The notes under the pieces: generated by a model | Seen by the model: the letters and a program-made list of their open reading frames with translations, nothing else | What the model was told of the DNA's origin: nothing | Database searches by the model: none | Program-made: the position numbers and the translations under genes | In this document: one piece after another, positions 57,159 through 64,000 of the stretch | Numbering within the stretch: position 1 is the stretch's first letter | Layout: each line of letters starts with the position of its first letter | Assembly (NCBI RefSeq): GCF_025345565.1 | Contig: NZ_CP054475.1 | Coordinates: 1-64,000 of the forward strand | DNA from: Thalassolituus hydrocarboniclasticus | Lineage (GTDB): Bacteria; Pseudomonadota; Gammaproteobacteria; Pseudomonadales; Oceanobacteraceae | Length of the DNA: 64,000 bases | Direction: 5' to 3'

Positions 57159-58262
57159 TTGTCAGCCAGTCATTCAACATCTTCATCCCGGCGTGGACAG
57201 CAGGCGCTGCTGGAAGCCTTTTTCCTGCCCGACCTGTGCAATACCCGAGCGGTGATTATTCTGCTGGCGCTGAGTGAAGCGCTGGTGCTGGCGCTGACGC
57301 TGGTCGAGAGCGGTTTGCCGCAATTTTCCTGGCAGCGTTTTACCGTGGTGTCGTTCTTTGTGCAGTGGGTCTGTCTGCTGTCGGTGGCGATTCTGTGTCA
57401 GCTGCGGGTGCTGTTGGCGCGCTTAACCGCGATGTCAGCCTCGCTGGTGGCATTGCTGGTGATCGAGCTGGTGACGCTGAGCGTGAGTCTGGTCGGGGAA
57501 TGGTTATGGCCCCGCGACAGTACCTACACCGACTGGCCCTGGGTGCTGCGCAATCTGCTGATTGCCGGTGTCTTTGGCGCTATGGCGATGCGTTATTTTT
57601 ATGTGCAGAGCCAGTGGCGGCTGAAAACCCAGGCCGAGCTGAAATCGCGGCTGGCGGCACTGCAGGCCAATATCCGCCCGCATTTCTTTTTTAACACCCT
57701 GAATACCGTAACCTCGCTGATCAGCGTTGATCCGGATAAAGCCGAACACCTGCTGCTTGATCTGGCGCAGCTGTTCCGCGCGGTGCTGAATAACGATGAT
57801 GCACAGATCCCGCTGGCACAGGAAATCGAACTGGGTCGCCGTTATCTGGGTATTGAGCAGGTGCGGCTGGGCAATGAGCGCCTGCAGGTGAACTGGAAAT
57901 TGCCGCAGCCGTTACCGGCGGCGCTGAAAGTACCGCAGTTGCTACTGCAGCCACTGCTGGAAAACGCGGTTTACCATGGTATTCAGCCGAGTATCAGCGG
58001 CGGCTGGATTGAGGTTGAGCTGGCACAGGAAGGCCAGGCGGAAGATAACGGCGCCTGGTGGCTGACCATCCGCAACAGCAAACCCGAGGGCAGTGGTGAA
58101 GCGGGTAACCGTCTGGCGCATAATAATATCCGCGCCCGGCTGGCCGCACTGGATGAACAGGCGCGGCTGGAAGTTGACGATCTGGGCGGGGAATATATTG
58201 CCCGTCTGCGTTTGCCGCAGGCCGCGGCAGATGGTGTAACAACCGTTAAGGGAAGTGTATGA
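57159..58262 (+). CDS. algZ: AlgZ/LytS-type sensor histidine kinase
   Basis: The 367-residue protein has about four N-terminal hydrophobic segments (residues 30-150) and a His_kinase domain with LQANIRPHFFFNTLNTV (His175 as phosphoacceptor). The atypical HATPase (LLLQPLLENAVYHGI) follows. This is the layout of AlgZ (FimS), the kinase upstream of AlgR. The start TTG has AGGAAG upstream and no better start precedes it. The stop overlaps algR by four bases (ATGA), indicating tight coupling. argH is divergent, as recalled in Pseudomonas. Confidence 0.9.
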   Translation: MSASHSTSSSRRGQQALLEAFFLPDLCNTRAVIILLALSEALVLALTLVESGLPQFSWQRFTVVSFFVQWVCLLSVAILCQLRVLLARLTAMSASLVALLVIELVTLSVSLVGEWLWPRDSTYTDWPWVLRNLLIAGVFGAMAMRYFYVQSQWRLKTQAELKSRLAALQANIRPHFFFNTLNTVTSLISVDPDKAEHLLLDLAQLFRAVLNNDDAQIPLAQEIELGRRYLGIEQVRLGNERLQVNWKLPQPLPAALKVPQLLLQPLLENAVYHGIQPSISGGWIEVELAQEGQAEDNGAWWLTIRNSKPEGSGEAGNRLAHNNIRARLAALDEQARLEVDDLGGEYIARLRLPQAAADGVTTVKGSV

Positions 58263-59014
58263 CCTATCGTGTTCTGCTGGTGGATGATGAGCCTCTGGCG
58301 CGGGAGCGCATGAAGCGCTTGTTACTGGAACACCACGATTTTGTCTGTGCCGGAGAAGCCGGCAACGGCGATGAAGCGCTGGCATGGCTGCGTATGCATC
58401 GGGCCGATCTGGTGCTGCTTGATATTCAGATGCCCGGCCGCAACGGCCTGGATACCGCCGCCGCGATACAGGAATTGCCGCAACCACCGCTGGTGGTGTT
58501 CTGCACCGCTTATGACGAACACGCGCTGCAGGCCTTCGCCGTGAAAGCCATCGACTATCTGCTGAAGCCGGTGCGCAAAGAAGACCTATGCCGCGCGTTG
58601 CAGCGTGCCAGCGAATGGCTGGCGCAGAATGGTGTGCAGGCGGATAGCGAAGCCACCGCGACCGCCGCCCGTCCCGCCGGCAGCCGCACCCATCTGAGCG
58701 CGCGGACGCACAATGGCCTGCAGCTGATTCCGCTGGAGGAAGTGTTTTATTTCTACGCCGATCAGAAATACGTCAACGTCCATCACGAAGGCGGTGAAAC
58801 CCTGATCGACGATTCCCTGCGTCAGCTCGAAGACGAATTCCCCGGCCTGTTTGTGCGCGTACACCGCAGCGCACTGGTCGCACTTAACCGCATCGAACGC
58901 CTTGAAGCCCTGAACAGCGGCGGTCACAAGGTGTATTTGCGCGGCCTGGCTGACGGCGTTCCGGTCAGTCGCCGGCATCTGCCGGATGTGCGGCGGGTGA
59001 TGAAGGAGCTGTAG
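58259..59014 (+). CDS. algR: AlgR-type LytTR response regulator
   Basis: The 251-residue protein has a receiver domain with acidic Asp9-Asp10, phosphoacceptor Asp55 (LVLLDIQMPG) and Lys103 (DYLLKPV). A C-terminal LytTR DNA-binding domain follows (FYFYADQKYVNVHHEGG, then FVRVHRSALVALNRIERL). In P. aeruginosa AlgR controls alginate, type IV pili and other virulence genes. In Pseudomonas algR is followed by hemC and hemD; here an arabinose-lipid operon follows instead. The ATG overlaps the algZ stop. Confidence 0.92.
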   Translation: MTYRVLLVDDEPLARERMKRLLLEHHDFVCAGEAGNGDEALAWLRMHRADLVLLDIQMPGRNGLDTAAAIQELPQPPLVVFCTAYDEHALQAFAVKAIDYLLKPVRKEDLCRALQRASEWLAQNGVQADSEATATAARPAGSRTHLSARTHNGLQLIPLEEVFYFYADQKYVNVHHEGGETLIDDSLRQLEDEFPGLFVRVHRSALVALNRIERLEALNSGGHKVYLRGLADGVPVSRRHLPDVRRVMKEL

Positions 59015-59126
59015 AGGCTTAAGTTTTAGCCGCTGATCCCGCTGTGTTAAGCTGCGCCAACTTTTGCTGAGCAGTTAGTTAATCTTCTCACCGGATAGCT
59101 GACCCCCATCTATTTATGGAATACCG

Positions 59127-59996
59127 ATGCAAGCAATCATTAAACTTTTGCGGCCTCATCAATATATAAAAAATGGCTTTGTTCTGGTTGGACCTTTATT
59201 CGCCCACCAGTGGGATATTCCGACACTCAGCAGCGCATTATTGGCGTTTGTCGCCTTCTGTTTTATGGCCAGTGCCGTGTACGTGCTCAATGATCTGATG
59301 GATATCGAGGCTGACCGTGCGCACCCGGTTAAACGCAGCCGGCCATTACCAAGCGGAAAAGTGTCGCCTGCAATGGCTAAGGGCCTGTTTGTATTACTGG
59401 TTGCCAGTTCTCTGGTAACGGCTGCCTTCGTCAGTTTGGAAGCACAGTGTTTCACCGCGATTTATCTGCTGCTTAATGTGCTCTATTCATGGCGCCTGAA
59501 GCACGTTGTTATTCTCGATGTTTTCATTATTTCTGCGGGTTTTATGTTGCGGATTCTGGCCGGTACTCTGGGTCTTGGGATTACTCCTTCAGCCTGGCTA
59601 TTGCTCTGCGGCTTGATGGTCACGCTGTTTCTCGGTTTTGCCAAGCGCCGCGCAGAGTTACTGATGCTGGAGAACAGTGGCGCCGATGGTAATCAGACCC
59701 GCCGGGTGCTGGATGACTACAGTCCGGCGATGCTGGAGCAGTTTATCGCGGTGACGGCTGCCTGCACGGTACTGTCCTACGGACTTTATACGGTGTCTCC
59801 GCAGACAACGGCACTGCATGGCAGTGACAGTCTGATCTGGACTCTGCCTTTTGTTATTTATGGCATTTTCCGTTATCTGTTCCTGCTGCATCATCAGGCC
59901 AAAGGAACGGACACGGCAAAAGATCTGCTGACGGACGGACATTTGCTCCTGACCGTGTTTTCCTGGATTGGCGTTACTTTGTGGGTGTTGTCGTGA
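59127..59996 (+). CDS. UbiA-family polyprenyl-phosphate phosphoribosyltransferase
   Basis: The reaction expected is PRPP plus polyprenyl phosphate to polyprenyl-phospho-5-phosphoribose and pyrophosphate. The 289-residue membrane protein has about eight hydrophobic segments. The Mg/diphosphate motif NDLMDIEADRAHPVKR starts at Asn55, with Asp56, Asp59 and Asp63. The lipid-binding segment YSWRLKHVVILDVFIISAGF lies near residue 121, and the N-terminus starts LRPHQYIKN. These match the decaprenyl-phosphate phosphoribosyltransferase branch (Rv3806c of M. tuberculosis) rather than quinone prenyltransferases. It is the first gene of a tightly packed operon. Confidence 0.88.
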   Translation: MQAIIKLLRPHQYIKNGFVLVGPLFAHQWDIPTLSSALLAFVAFCFMASAVYVLNDLMDIEADRAHPVKRSRPLPSGKVSPAMAKGLFVLLVASSLVTAAFVSLEAQCFTAIYLLLNVLYSWRLKHVVILDVFIISAGFMLRILAGTLGLGITPSAWLLLCGLMVTLFLGFAKRRAELLMLENSGADGNQTRRVLDDYSPAMLEQFIAVTAACTVLSYGLYTVSPQTTALHGSDSLIWTLPFVIYGIFRYLFLLHHQAKGTDTAKDLLTDGHLLLTVFSWIGVTLWVLS

Positions 59997-60970
59997 CCGC
60001 GGGTTACTTTGCCGGATGGCGTTTCCGCGCATTAATTATCTCAGTGGTTGTGGCTGTTGGTGGCTATCTTGTTATCTCACTGTATTCGGGATGGCAGGAT
60101 GTTGTGGAGGCTTTCTGGAAAATCGGCCTTCCCGGAACCCTGATCGCGCTGGCACTGTCCCTGTTGAATTACGGCCTGCGTTTTATCCGCTGGCAAATGT
60201 ATCTTGAATCCATGGGGCATAAGGTTGCCTGGCGCCCCAGTCTGCGTATTTATCTCAGTGGCTTTGCTTTAACCACCACTCCTGGCAAGGCCGGAGAAGC
60301 TTTTCGTGGCGTTTTGCTCAAGCAGCGCGGAGTGCCGCTGCCTGCAACGCTGGCAGCTTTTGTCAGTGAGCGGTTGTCTGATCTTATTGCCATTGTGCTG
60401 CTGACTTTGCTGGGACTGAGTCAGTACCCCCAGGCTCAGAATCTTGTGCTGATTGGCATTGTCGCAATTCTCGCCATGCTTGTGGCCCTGTCCAGCCGTC
60501 GTTTTCATTCTCTGTTGCTGAAGCGCAGCGAAACCTATAGCGGACGCTTTGAGGGTGCATTCAGGGCCGGTGTCGCTTTGCTTAAAGATGCGCACAACTG
60601 TCATTCGCCATGGCTGTTATGTATTGCAACCCTGTTGAGTGTTGTAGCCTGGGGAGGCGAAGCTCTGGCCTTTTACTGGGTATTGCAATGGTTAGGCAGT
60701 GATATATCGCTGTCGTTTGCCGTCTTTATTTATGCATTGTCGGTTCTTGCCGGTGCCATCAGTTTTCTGCCTGGCGGTTTGGGGAGCGCGGAAGCCGTGA
60801 TGATTTCCTTACTGGTACTTAAGGGTATGACGATGCCGGTAGCGATTGCTGCGACGGTGTTTATTCGTCTGGCAACATTATGGTTTGCCGTATTTATCGG
60901 TCTTGTTGCCCTGATCCGCAGTCGTCATGGCGAAGCTCTCCCGGATGAGAATAACGGGGAAGTGTTATGA
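59993..60970 (+). CDS. COG0392/UPF0104-type membrane protein (flippase-like)
   Basis: The 325-residue product has about eight hydrophobic segments and the family elements RFIRWQMYLESMG near 55 and GKAGEAFRGVLLKQRGV near 95. Two further blocks are LVLKGMTMPVAIAATVFIRLATLW and LAGAISFLPGGLGSAEAVMISLL. This family includes the transmembrane part of lysyl-phosphatidylglycerol synthase and AglD-like proteins. The start is GTG overlapping the UbiA stop (GTGA). An earlier in-frame GTG at 59981 would add four residues. A lipid-linked sugar translocator or accessory role is inferred from context. Confidence 0.82.
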   Translation: MTAGYFAGWRFRALIISVVVAVGGYLVISLYSGWQDVVEAFWKIGLPGTLIALALSLLNYGLRFIRWQMYLESMGHKVAWRPSLRIYLSGFALTTTPGKAGEAFRGVLLKQRGVPLPATLAAFVSERLSDLIAIVLLTLLGLSQYPQAQNLVLIGIVAILAMLVALSSRRFHSLLLKRSETYSGRFEGAFRAGVALLKDAHNCHSPWLLCIATLLSVVAWGGEALAFYWVLQWLGSDISLSFAVFIYALSVLAGAISFLPGGLGSAEAVMISLLVLKGMTMPVAIAATVFIRLATLWFAVFIGLVALIRSRHGEALPDENNGEVL

Positions 60971-62268
60971 CCGGGCAATCATGGAACCGTATCCCCAGTA
61001 TCCAGCCACAACAGCGACTCTGGTTGTCTTCTCGATCTGAGCTTGCGGCGGTTCTGAGTGATCAGTCTGGTGCTGCACTTGCCTACGGTAATGGTCGCAG
61101 TTATGGCGATGTTTGCCTGACGGAGGGCTCGCAGCTGATGTGCAGGGGGCTGGATCGTTTTATCCGGTTTGACAGGCAAAATGGTGTCTTATGTTGCGAA
61201 GCCGGGGTGACTCTGGCCGAGGTTCTGGCGCTTACCGCACCGCAGGGATGGTTTTTACCCAGTACCCCCGGTACCCGTTACGCAACAGTCGGTGGTGCAC
61301 TGGCTAACGATGTACATGGCAAAAACCACCATGTAGAAGGTAGCTTCGGCCACCATGTCAGGGCTTTTGAGCTTGTTCGCTCGGATGGCAGCAGACTGGA
61401 GTGCCGCCCTGATCAAAACGAAGCCTTCTTTGCTGCTACGATCGGAGGTCTGGGCCTTACCGGTCTGATCAGCTGGGTTGAATTACAGCTGATGCCTATC
61501 CGTAATGAATGGATGTGGGCGGAATCGGTCCGCTTCCGTAATCTGGACGAGTTCTGGGAGCTTAATGCGGCTGCCGAAGCTAATAGTCCTTATGCGGTCG
61601 CCTGGATTGATTGCCTGTCGAAGGGTAATAGTCAGGGACGTGGGATTCTTTTAACCGCCGATCACGCCGGAATGCGTACGGATCTCCCTGTCTTTCGTGA
61701 GAAAACCAAAAGAGTGCCTTTCGATCCACCACTTTCTCTCGTTAACCGCCTGAGTCTTACCGCTTTTAATGCTTTGTATTACCGCCAGCCAACCAAGCCT
61801 CAGGGCGGGCTGATGCATTATGTGCCTTATTTTTATCCGCTTGATGCAATTGGTGACTGGAACCGGATATATGGCCGGCGTGGTTTTTATCAGTATCAGT
61901 GCGTTATTCCGCCAGAGGCTTCTGCGACTGCAATCGCGGAGTTACTGAATGCAATTGCACGCAGCGGGCAAGGATCATTTCTGGCGGTGCTGAAAACCTT
62001 TGGCGACCGGCCGGCAGCAGGCATGCTGTCCTTTCCGCGTCCGGGAGCAACACTAGCACTGGACTTCCCCGATAAAGGTGAGCGGACATTGCGTCTGTTT
62101 ACCGAACTGGATGCCATTGTGACCTCTGCTGGTGGTGCTTTATATCCGGCAAAGGATGCGCGTATGCCTGCGTCATTGTTCCGCTCGGGATTTCCGCAAT
62201 GGGAGCGGTTTTCAGAATATATCGATCCGGCTTTTTCATCTCATTTCTGGCAACGGGTTACGTTATGA
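60967..62268 (+). CDS. DprE1-like FAD-dependent oxidase subunit
   Basis: This protein would oxidise the 2'-OH of polyprenylphosphoryl-ribose as the first half of its epimerisation to arabinose. The 433-residue product has the FAD-binding motif GNGRSYGD (41-48), PGTRYATVGG (101-110) and the DprE1-specific ALANDVHGKNHH (111-122). The C-terminal substrate domain has Lys396 in ALYPAKDARMPAS, equivalent to Lys418 of M. tuberculosis DprE1. The Cys387 position of that enzyme, the covalent benzothiazinone target, is Ala364 here (TLALDFPD). The ATG overlaps the preceding stop and the stop overlaps the DprE2-like start. Confidence 0.9.
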   Translation: MTGQSWNRIPSIQPQQRLWLSSRSELAAVLSDQSGAALAYGNGRSYGDVCLTEGSQLMCRGLDRFIRFDRQNGVLCCEAGVTLAEVLALTAPQGWFLPSTPGTRYATVGGALANDVHGKNHHVEGSFGHHVRAFELVRSDGSRLECRPDQNEAFFAATIGGLGLTGLISWVELQLMPIRNEWMWAESVRFRNLDEFWELNAAAEANSPYAVAWIDCLSKGNSQGRGILLTADHAGMRTDLPVFREKTKRVPFDPPLSLVNRLSLTAFNALYYRQPTKPQGGLMHYVPYFYPLDAIGDWNRIYGRRGFYQYQCVIPPEASATAIAELLNAIARSGQGSFLAVLKTFGDRPAAGMLSFPRPGATLALDFPDKGERTLRLFTELDAIVTSAGGALYPAKDARMPASLFRSGFPQWERFSEYIDPAFSSHFWQRVTL

Positions 62269-63020
62269 ACCGACTAAAACGCGTCCTGATTCTTGGGGCA
62301 ACTTCGGCAATTGCCGAACAGACAGCACGGCAATTAACTGCTCAGGGAGCTTCTCTCTATTGCATTGGCCGTAACGAACAGAAACTGCAGGCGATACTGG
62401 CCGATCTTCAGGTTCGCTGTGGCGGTGATCAGAAGGTTGCAGGTATCAGCTCTGATCTGACAGACAGCAGTGGACATGAAAACCTAATCGCTGAAGCTGA
62501 GCGGGAGTTAGGAGGGCTGGATGCTGTACTTATTGCTCATGGCAGCTTGCCGGATCAGGCGGCGTGCGAGCAATCAGTCGCTCTTACGCTGCAGGAAATT
62601 GAGTTAAACGCTCTGAGTGTTATCAGCCTGCTTACCATTTTGGCAAATCGTTTCGAAAAGCAGCAGCAGGGTGTTCTGGCGGTAATCAGCTCGGTTGCCG
62701 GTGACCGGGGACGACAGAGTAATTATGTTTATGGTGCGGCGAAAGGCATGGTGACTCTGTTTATGCAGGGTTTGCGTAATCGCCTGTCTAAAAGCGGTGT
62801 CAGTGTGGTGACCATCAAACCAGGTTTTGTTGATACCCCGATGACGGCCGGCTTTGATAAAGGCGGCCCGCTCTGGGCTAAGCCGGAAACCATCGCCAGA
62901 GGGATTATTAAAAGTATGCAGAAGGGCAAGGATGAAGTTTATCTGCCCTGGTTCTGGGCTGGCATTATGCTCATCATTCGTAGCATTCCCGAACGTATTT
63001 TTAAACGGCTTTCCCTGTAA
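62265..63020 (+). CDS. DprE2-like short-chain dehydrogenase
   Basis: DprE2 reduces the 2'-keto intermediate to give polyprenyl-phospho-arabinose. The 251-residue SDR has the cofactor motif GATSAIAEQ (11-19), catalytic Ser143 in ISSVAGDRGRQSNYVYGAAK, Tyr156 and Lys160. A membrane-associated C-terminus follows (PWFWAGIMLIIRSIPERIFK), like mycobacterial DprE2, which also ends IPRSIFRKLPI. The ATG at 62265 overlaps the DprE1 stop (ATGA), so the subunits are made together. Longer ORFs begin inside DprE1 and were rejected. Confidence 0.9.
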   Translation: MNRLKRVLILGATSAIAEQTARQLTAQGASLYCIGRNEQKLQAILADLQVRCGGDQKVAGISSDLTDSSGHENLIAEAERELGGLDAVLIAHGSLPDQAACEQSVALTLQEIELNALSVISLLTILANRFEKQQQGVLAVISSVAGDRGRQSNYVYGAAKGMVTLFMQGLRNRLSKSGVSVVTIKPGFVDTPMTAGFDKGGPLWAKPETIARGIIKSMQKGKDEVYLPWFWAGIMLIIRSIPERIFKRLSL

Positions 63021-63637
63021 TGAATAACACGCCAGTTGCGTTTTTTGACTTTGACGGGACCCTGACCCGTCGTGACACAATGCTGCCTTTCCTGCGTCAG
63101 TACGTGGGTAACTGGCGGTTTTTCTCTGATTTGTTGCTGCTCAGTCCGGTATTACTGGGTTATGTGGCGAAACTTATTCCGAATGATGTGGCGAAGCAGA
63201 AGGTTCTTAGACGCTATCTTGCTGAGCATCGTCAGGATGCTTTATATGCCGAGGGTTGTTCCTTTGCCAGGACGGGTATTCCGGCACTGCTGCGTCCGGA
63301 AGGAATGGAAAAGCTTGCATGGCATCAGGGGCAGGGACATGAATGCGTATTGGTCAGTGCATCGCTGGATATTTACCTGCGCGCGTGGACTGATTCTCAG
63401 GGAATGGGGCTTCTTTGCTCGAAACTGGCAGTAGATGCTGAGGGGTGCGTATCAGGCCGACTGGATGGAAATAACTGTTATGGGCCGGAAAAAGTAGTCC
63501 AGGTTAAAAACTGGCTGAATGGACGTACGCCGGAGCGTATTTATGCATACGGTGATACCAGTGGTGATTTGCCTTTACTGAACTTCGCTGATGAAGGTTG
63601 GTTATGGCGTGGCAAGGCGTTTATTCGCATTAAGTAG
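63020..63637 (+). CDS. HAD-IB phosphatase in the arabinose-lipid operon
   Basis: The 205-residue product has the HAD nucleophile DFDGT at residues 10-14, a SerB-like cap region and the C-terminal GDTSGDLPLLN at about 178-188. It is a HAD-IB hydrolase, whose family acts on phosphoserine and phospholipid head groups. By position, the likely substrate is polyprenyl-phospho-5-phosphoribose, giving the polyprenyl-phosphoribose needed by DprE1. In mycobacteria a different fold is proposed for this step. The ATG overlaps the preceding stop (TAATG). Confidence 0.85.
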   Translation: MNNTPVAFFDFDGTLTRRDTMLPFLRQYVGNWRFFSDLLLLSPVLLGYVAKLIPNDVAKQKVLRRYLAEHRQDALYAEGCSFARTGIPALLRPEGMEKLAWHQGQGHECVLVSASLDIYLRAWTDSQGMGLLCSKLAVDAEGCVSGRLDGNNCYGPEKVVQVKNWLNGRTPERIYAYGDTSGDLPLLNFADEGWLWRGKAFIRIK

Positions 63638-63659
63638 AATTCGCGGAGAAAAAAGGAAG

Positions 63660-64000
63660 ATGAAAGCATTGGCAAAATTGCTGCCGCACCAGCATGACAA
63701 GACGCTTTTTTATTGGGCAATGCTGGCGTCTTTTATCATTGTCGCATTGCGGATTTTTGTCGCCGATTATCAGATTGATTGGGATGAGGAGCTGTATTTC
63801 CAGATTGCCAAAGGCTGGTCTGATGGTCTGGTTCCGTACCGGGATATTTTCGATCATAAGCCTCCGCTGCTATACGTTTATTATTCTCTGTTTTCCGGCT
63901 TTGGCAGCTCATTTGCTTTGCTGCGTATTCTGCAGGCGCTGCTGCTGCTTTATGCCCTGATGTACACTTGGAATCATTTTCGCGAACGTCTGAGTATCCT
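63660..64000 (+). CDS. GT-C family glycosyltransferase, partial (runs off window)
   Basis: The first 113 residues are visible and the gene continues past the right edge. They contain a first membrane helix (about 17-36). An acidic first periplasmic loop follows, DYQIDWDEELYFQIAKGW (Asp40, Asp42, Glu43), then PYRDIFDHKPPL and a second helix. This matches GT-C (PMT_2, ArnT-like) transferases, which use polyprenyl-phosphate sugar donors. The GGAAG directly before the ATG is very close; GGAG at 63645-63648 may be the functional site. It would be the natural user of the lipid-linked arabinose made by the preceding genes. Confidence 0.82.
   Translation, partial: MKALAKLLPHQHDKTLFYWAMLASFIIVALRIFVADYQIDWDEELYFQIAKGWSDGLVPYRDIFDHKPPLLYVYYSLFSGFGSSFALLRILQALLLLYALMYTWNHFRERLSI

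Overview
This window looks like the replication-origin end of a marine gammaproteobacterial chromosome. It opens with an origin-like, AT-rich stretch carrying DnaA boxes, then dnaA-dnaN-recF-gyrB. As I recall it, much of the remaining order follows the origin region of Pseudomonas aeruginosa: plsC-gmhB-glyS-glyQ, lipid A acyltransferase, trkA-rsmB-fmt-def, LysM gene, dprA, tsaC-hemF-aroE, gamma carbonic anhydrase-prlC-yheV, argH-algZ-algR. Moderate GC content and many lineage-specific envelope lipoproteins suggest an Oceanospirillales-type organism such as a Thalassolituus or Oceanobacter relative. That placement is inference. I saw no rRNA, tRNA, CRISPR array or insertion sequence.

Layout. 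1-6870: origin and replication genes, with two perfect ParB-binding (parS) palindromes inside recF. 6950-11100: a lipoprotein, a Fic enzyme with a striking four-half-site operator, a Na+/H+ antiporter and a PlsC acyltransferase. 11358-19007: accessory envelope genes (two tandem paralogous lipoproteins, gmhB, a CxxCH lipoprotein, another lipoprotein and a GlyGly-CTERM-like surface protein) lying inside what is normally a compact glyQ-glyS-gmhB-plsC cluster. 19198-26874: glyQS, a BCCT transporter, and a minimal histidine kinase with a REC-TPR regulator. 27027-28969: tandem LpxL/HtrB-type acyltransferases. 29017-35552: a long minus-strand run def-fmt-rsmB-trkA-trkH-sigma factor-zinc-finger anti-sigma. 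35664-42097: LysM protein, dprA, small membrane proteins, tsaC, hemF, aroE and a VC0807-type membrane protein. 42165-48575: more lipoproteins, a lipoprotein/beta-barrel/lipoprotein operon, a YebC-family protein and a ccdAB toxin-antitoxin pair followed by an AT-rich HNH nuclease. 48633-59014: gamma carbonic anhydrase, prlC, yheV, a COG3014/LpoB/LPP20 lipoprotein trio, argH and algZR.

59127-64000 is the most interesting part. It is a tightly overlapping operon encoding a UbiA-type polyprenyl-phosphate phosphoribosyltransferase, a COG0392-type membrane protein, DprE1-like and DprE2-like epimerase subunits, a HAD phosphatase and the start of a GT-C glycosyltransferase. Together these would cover every step from PRPP plus polyprenyl phosphate to polyprenyl-phospho-D-arabinose, plus a candidate transferase. 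This is the mycobacterial decaprenylphosphoryl-arabinose route in a Gram-negative setting. The operon runs off the right edge, so the acceptor cannot be seen here.

Functions are assigned from protein motifs and family knowledge; no database search was run. Several starts were moved inward from the longest ORF, using ribosome binding sites, stop-start overlaps or signal peptides.
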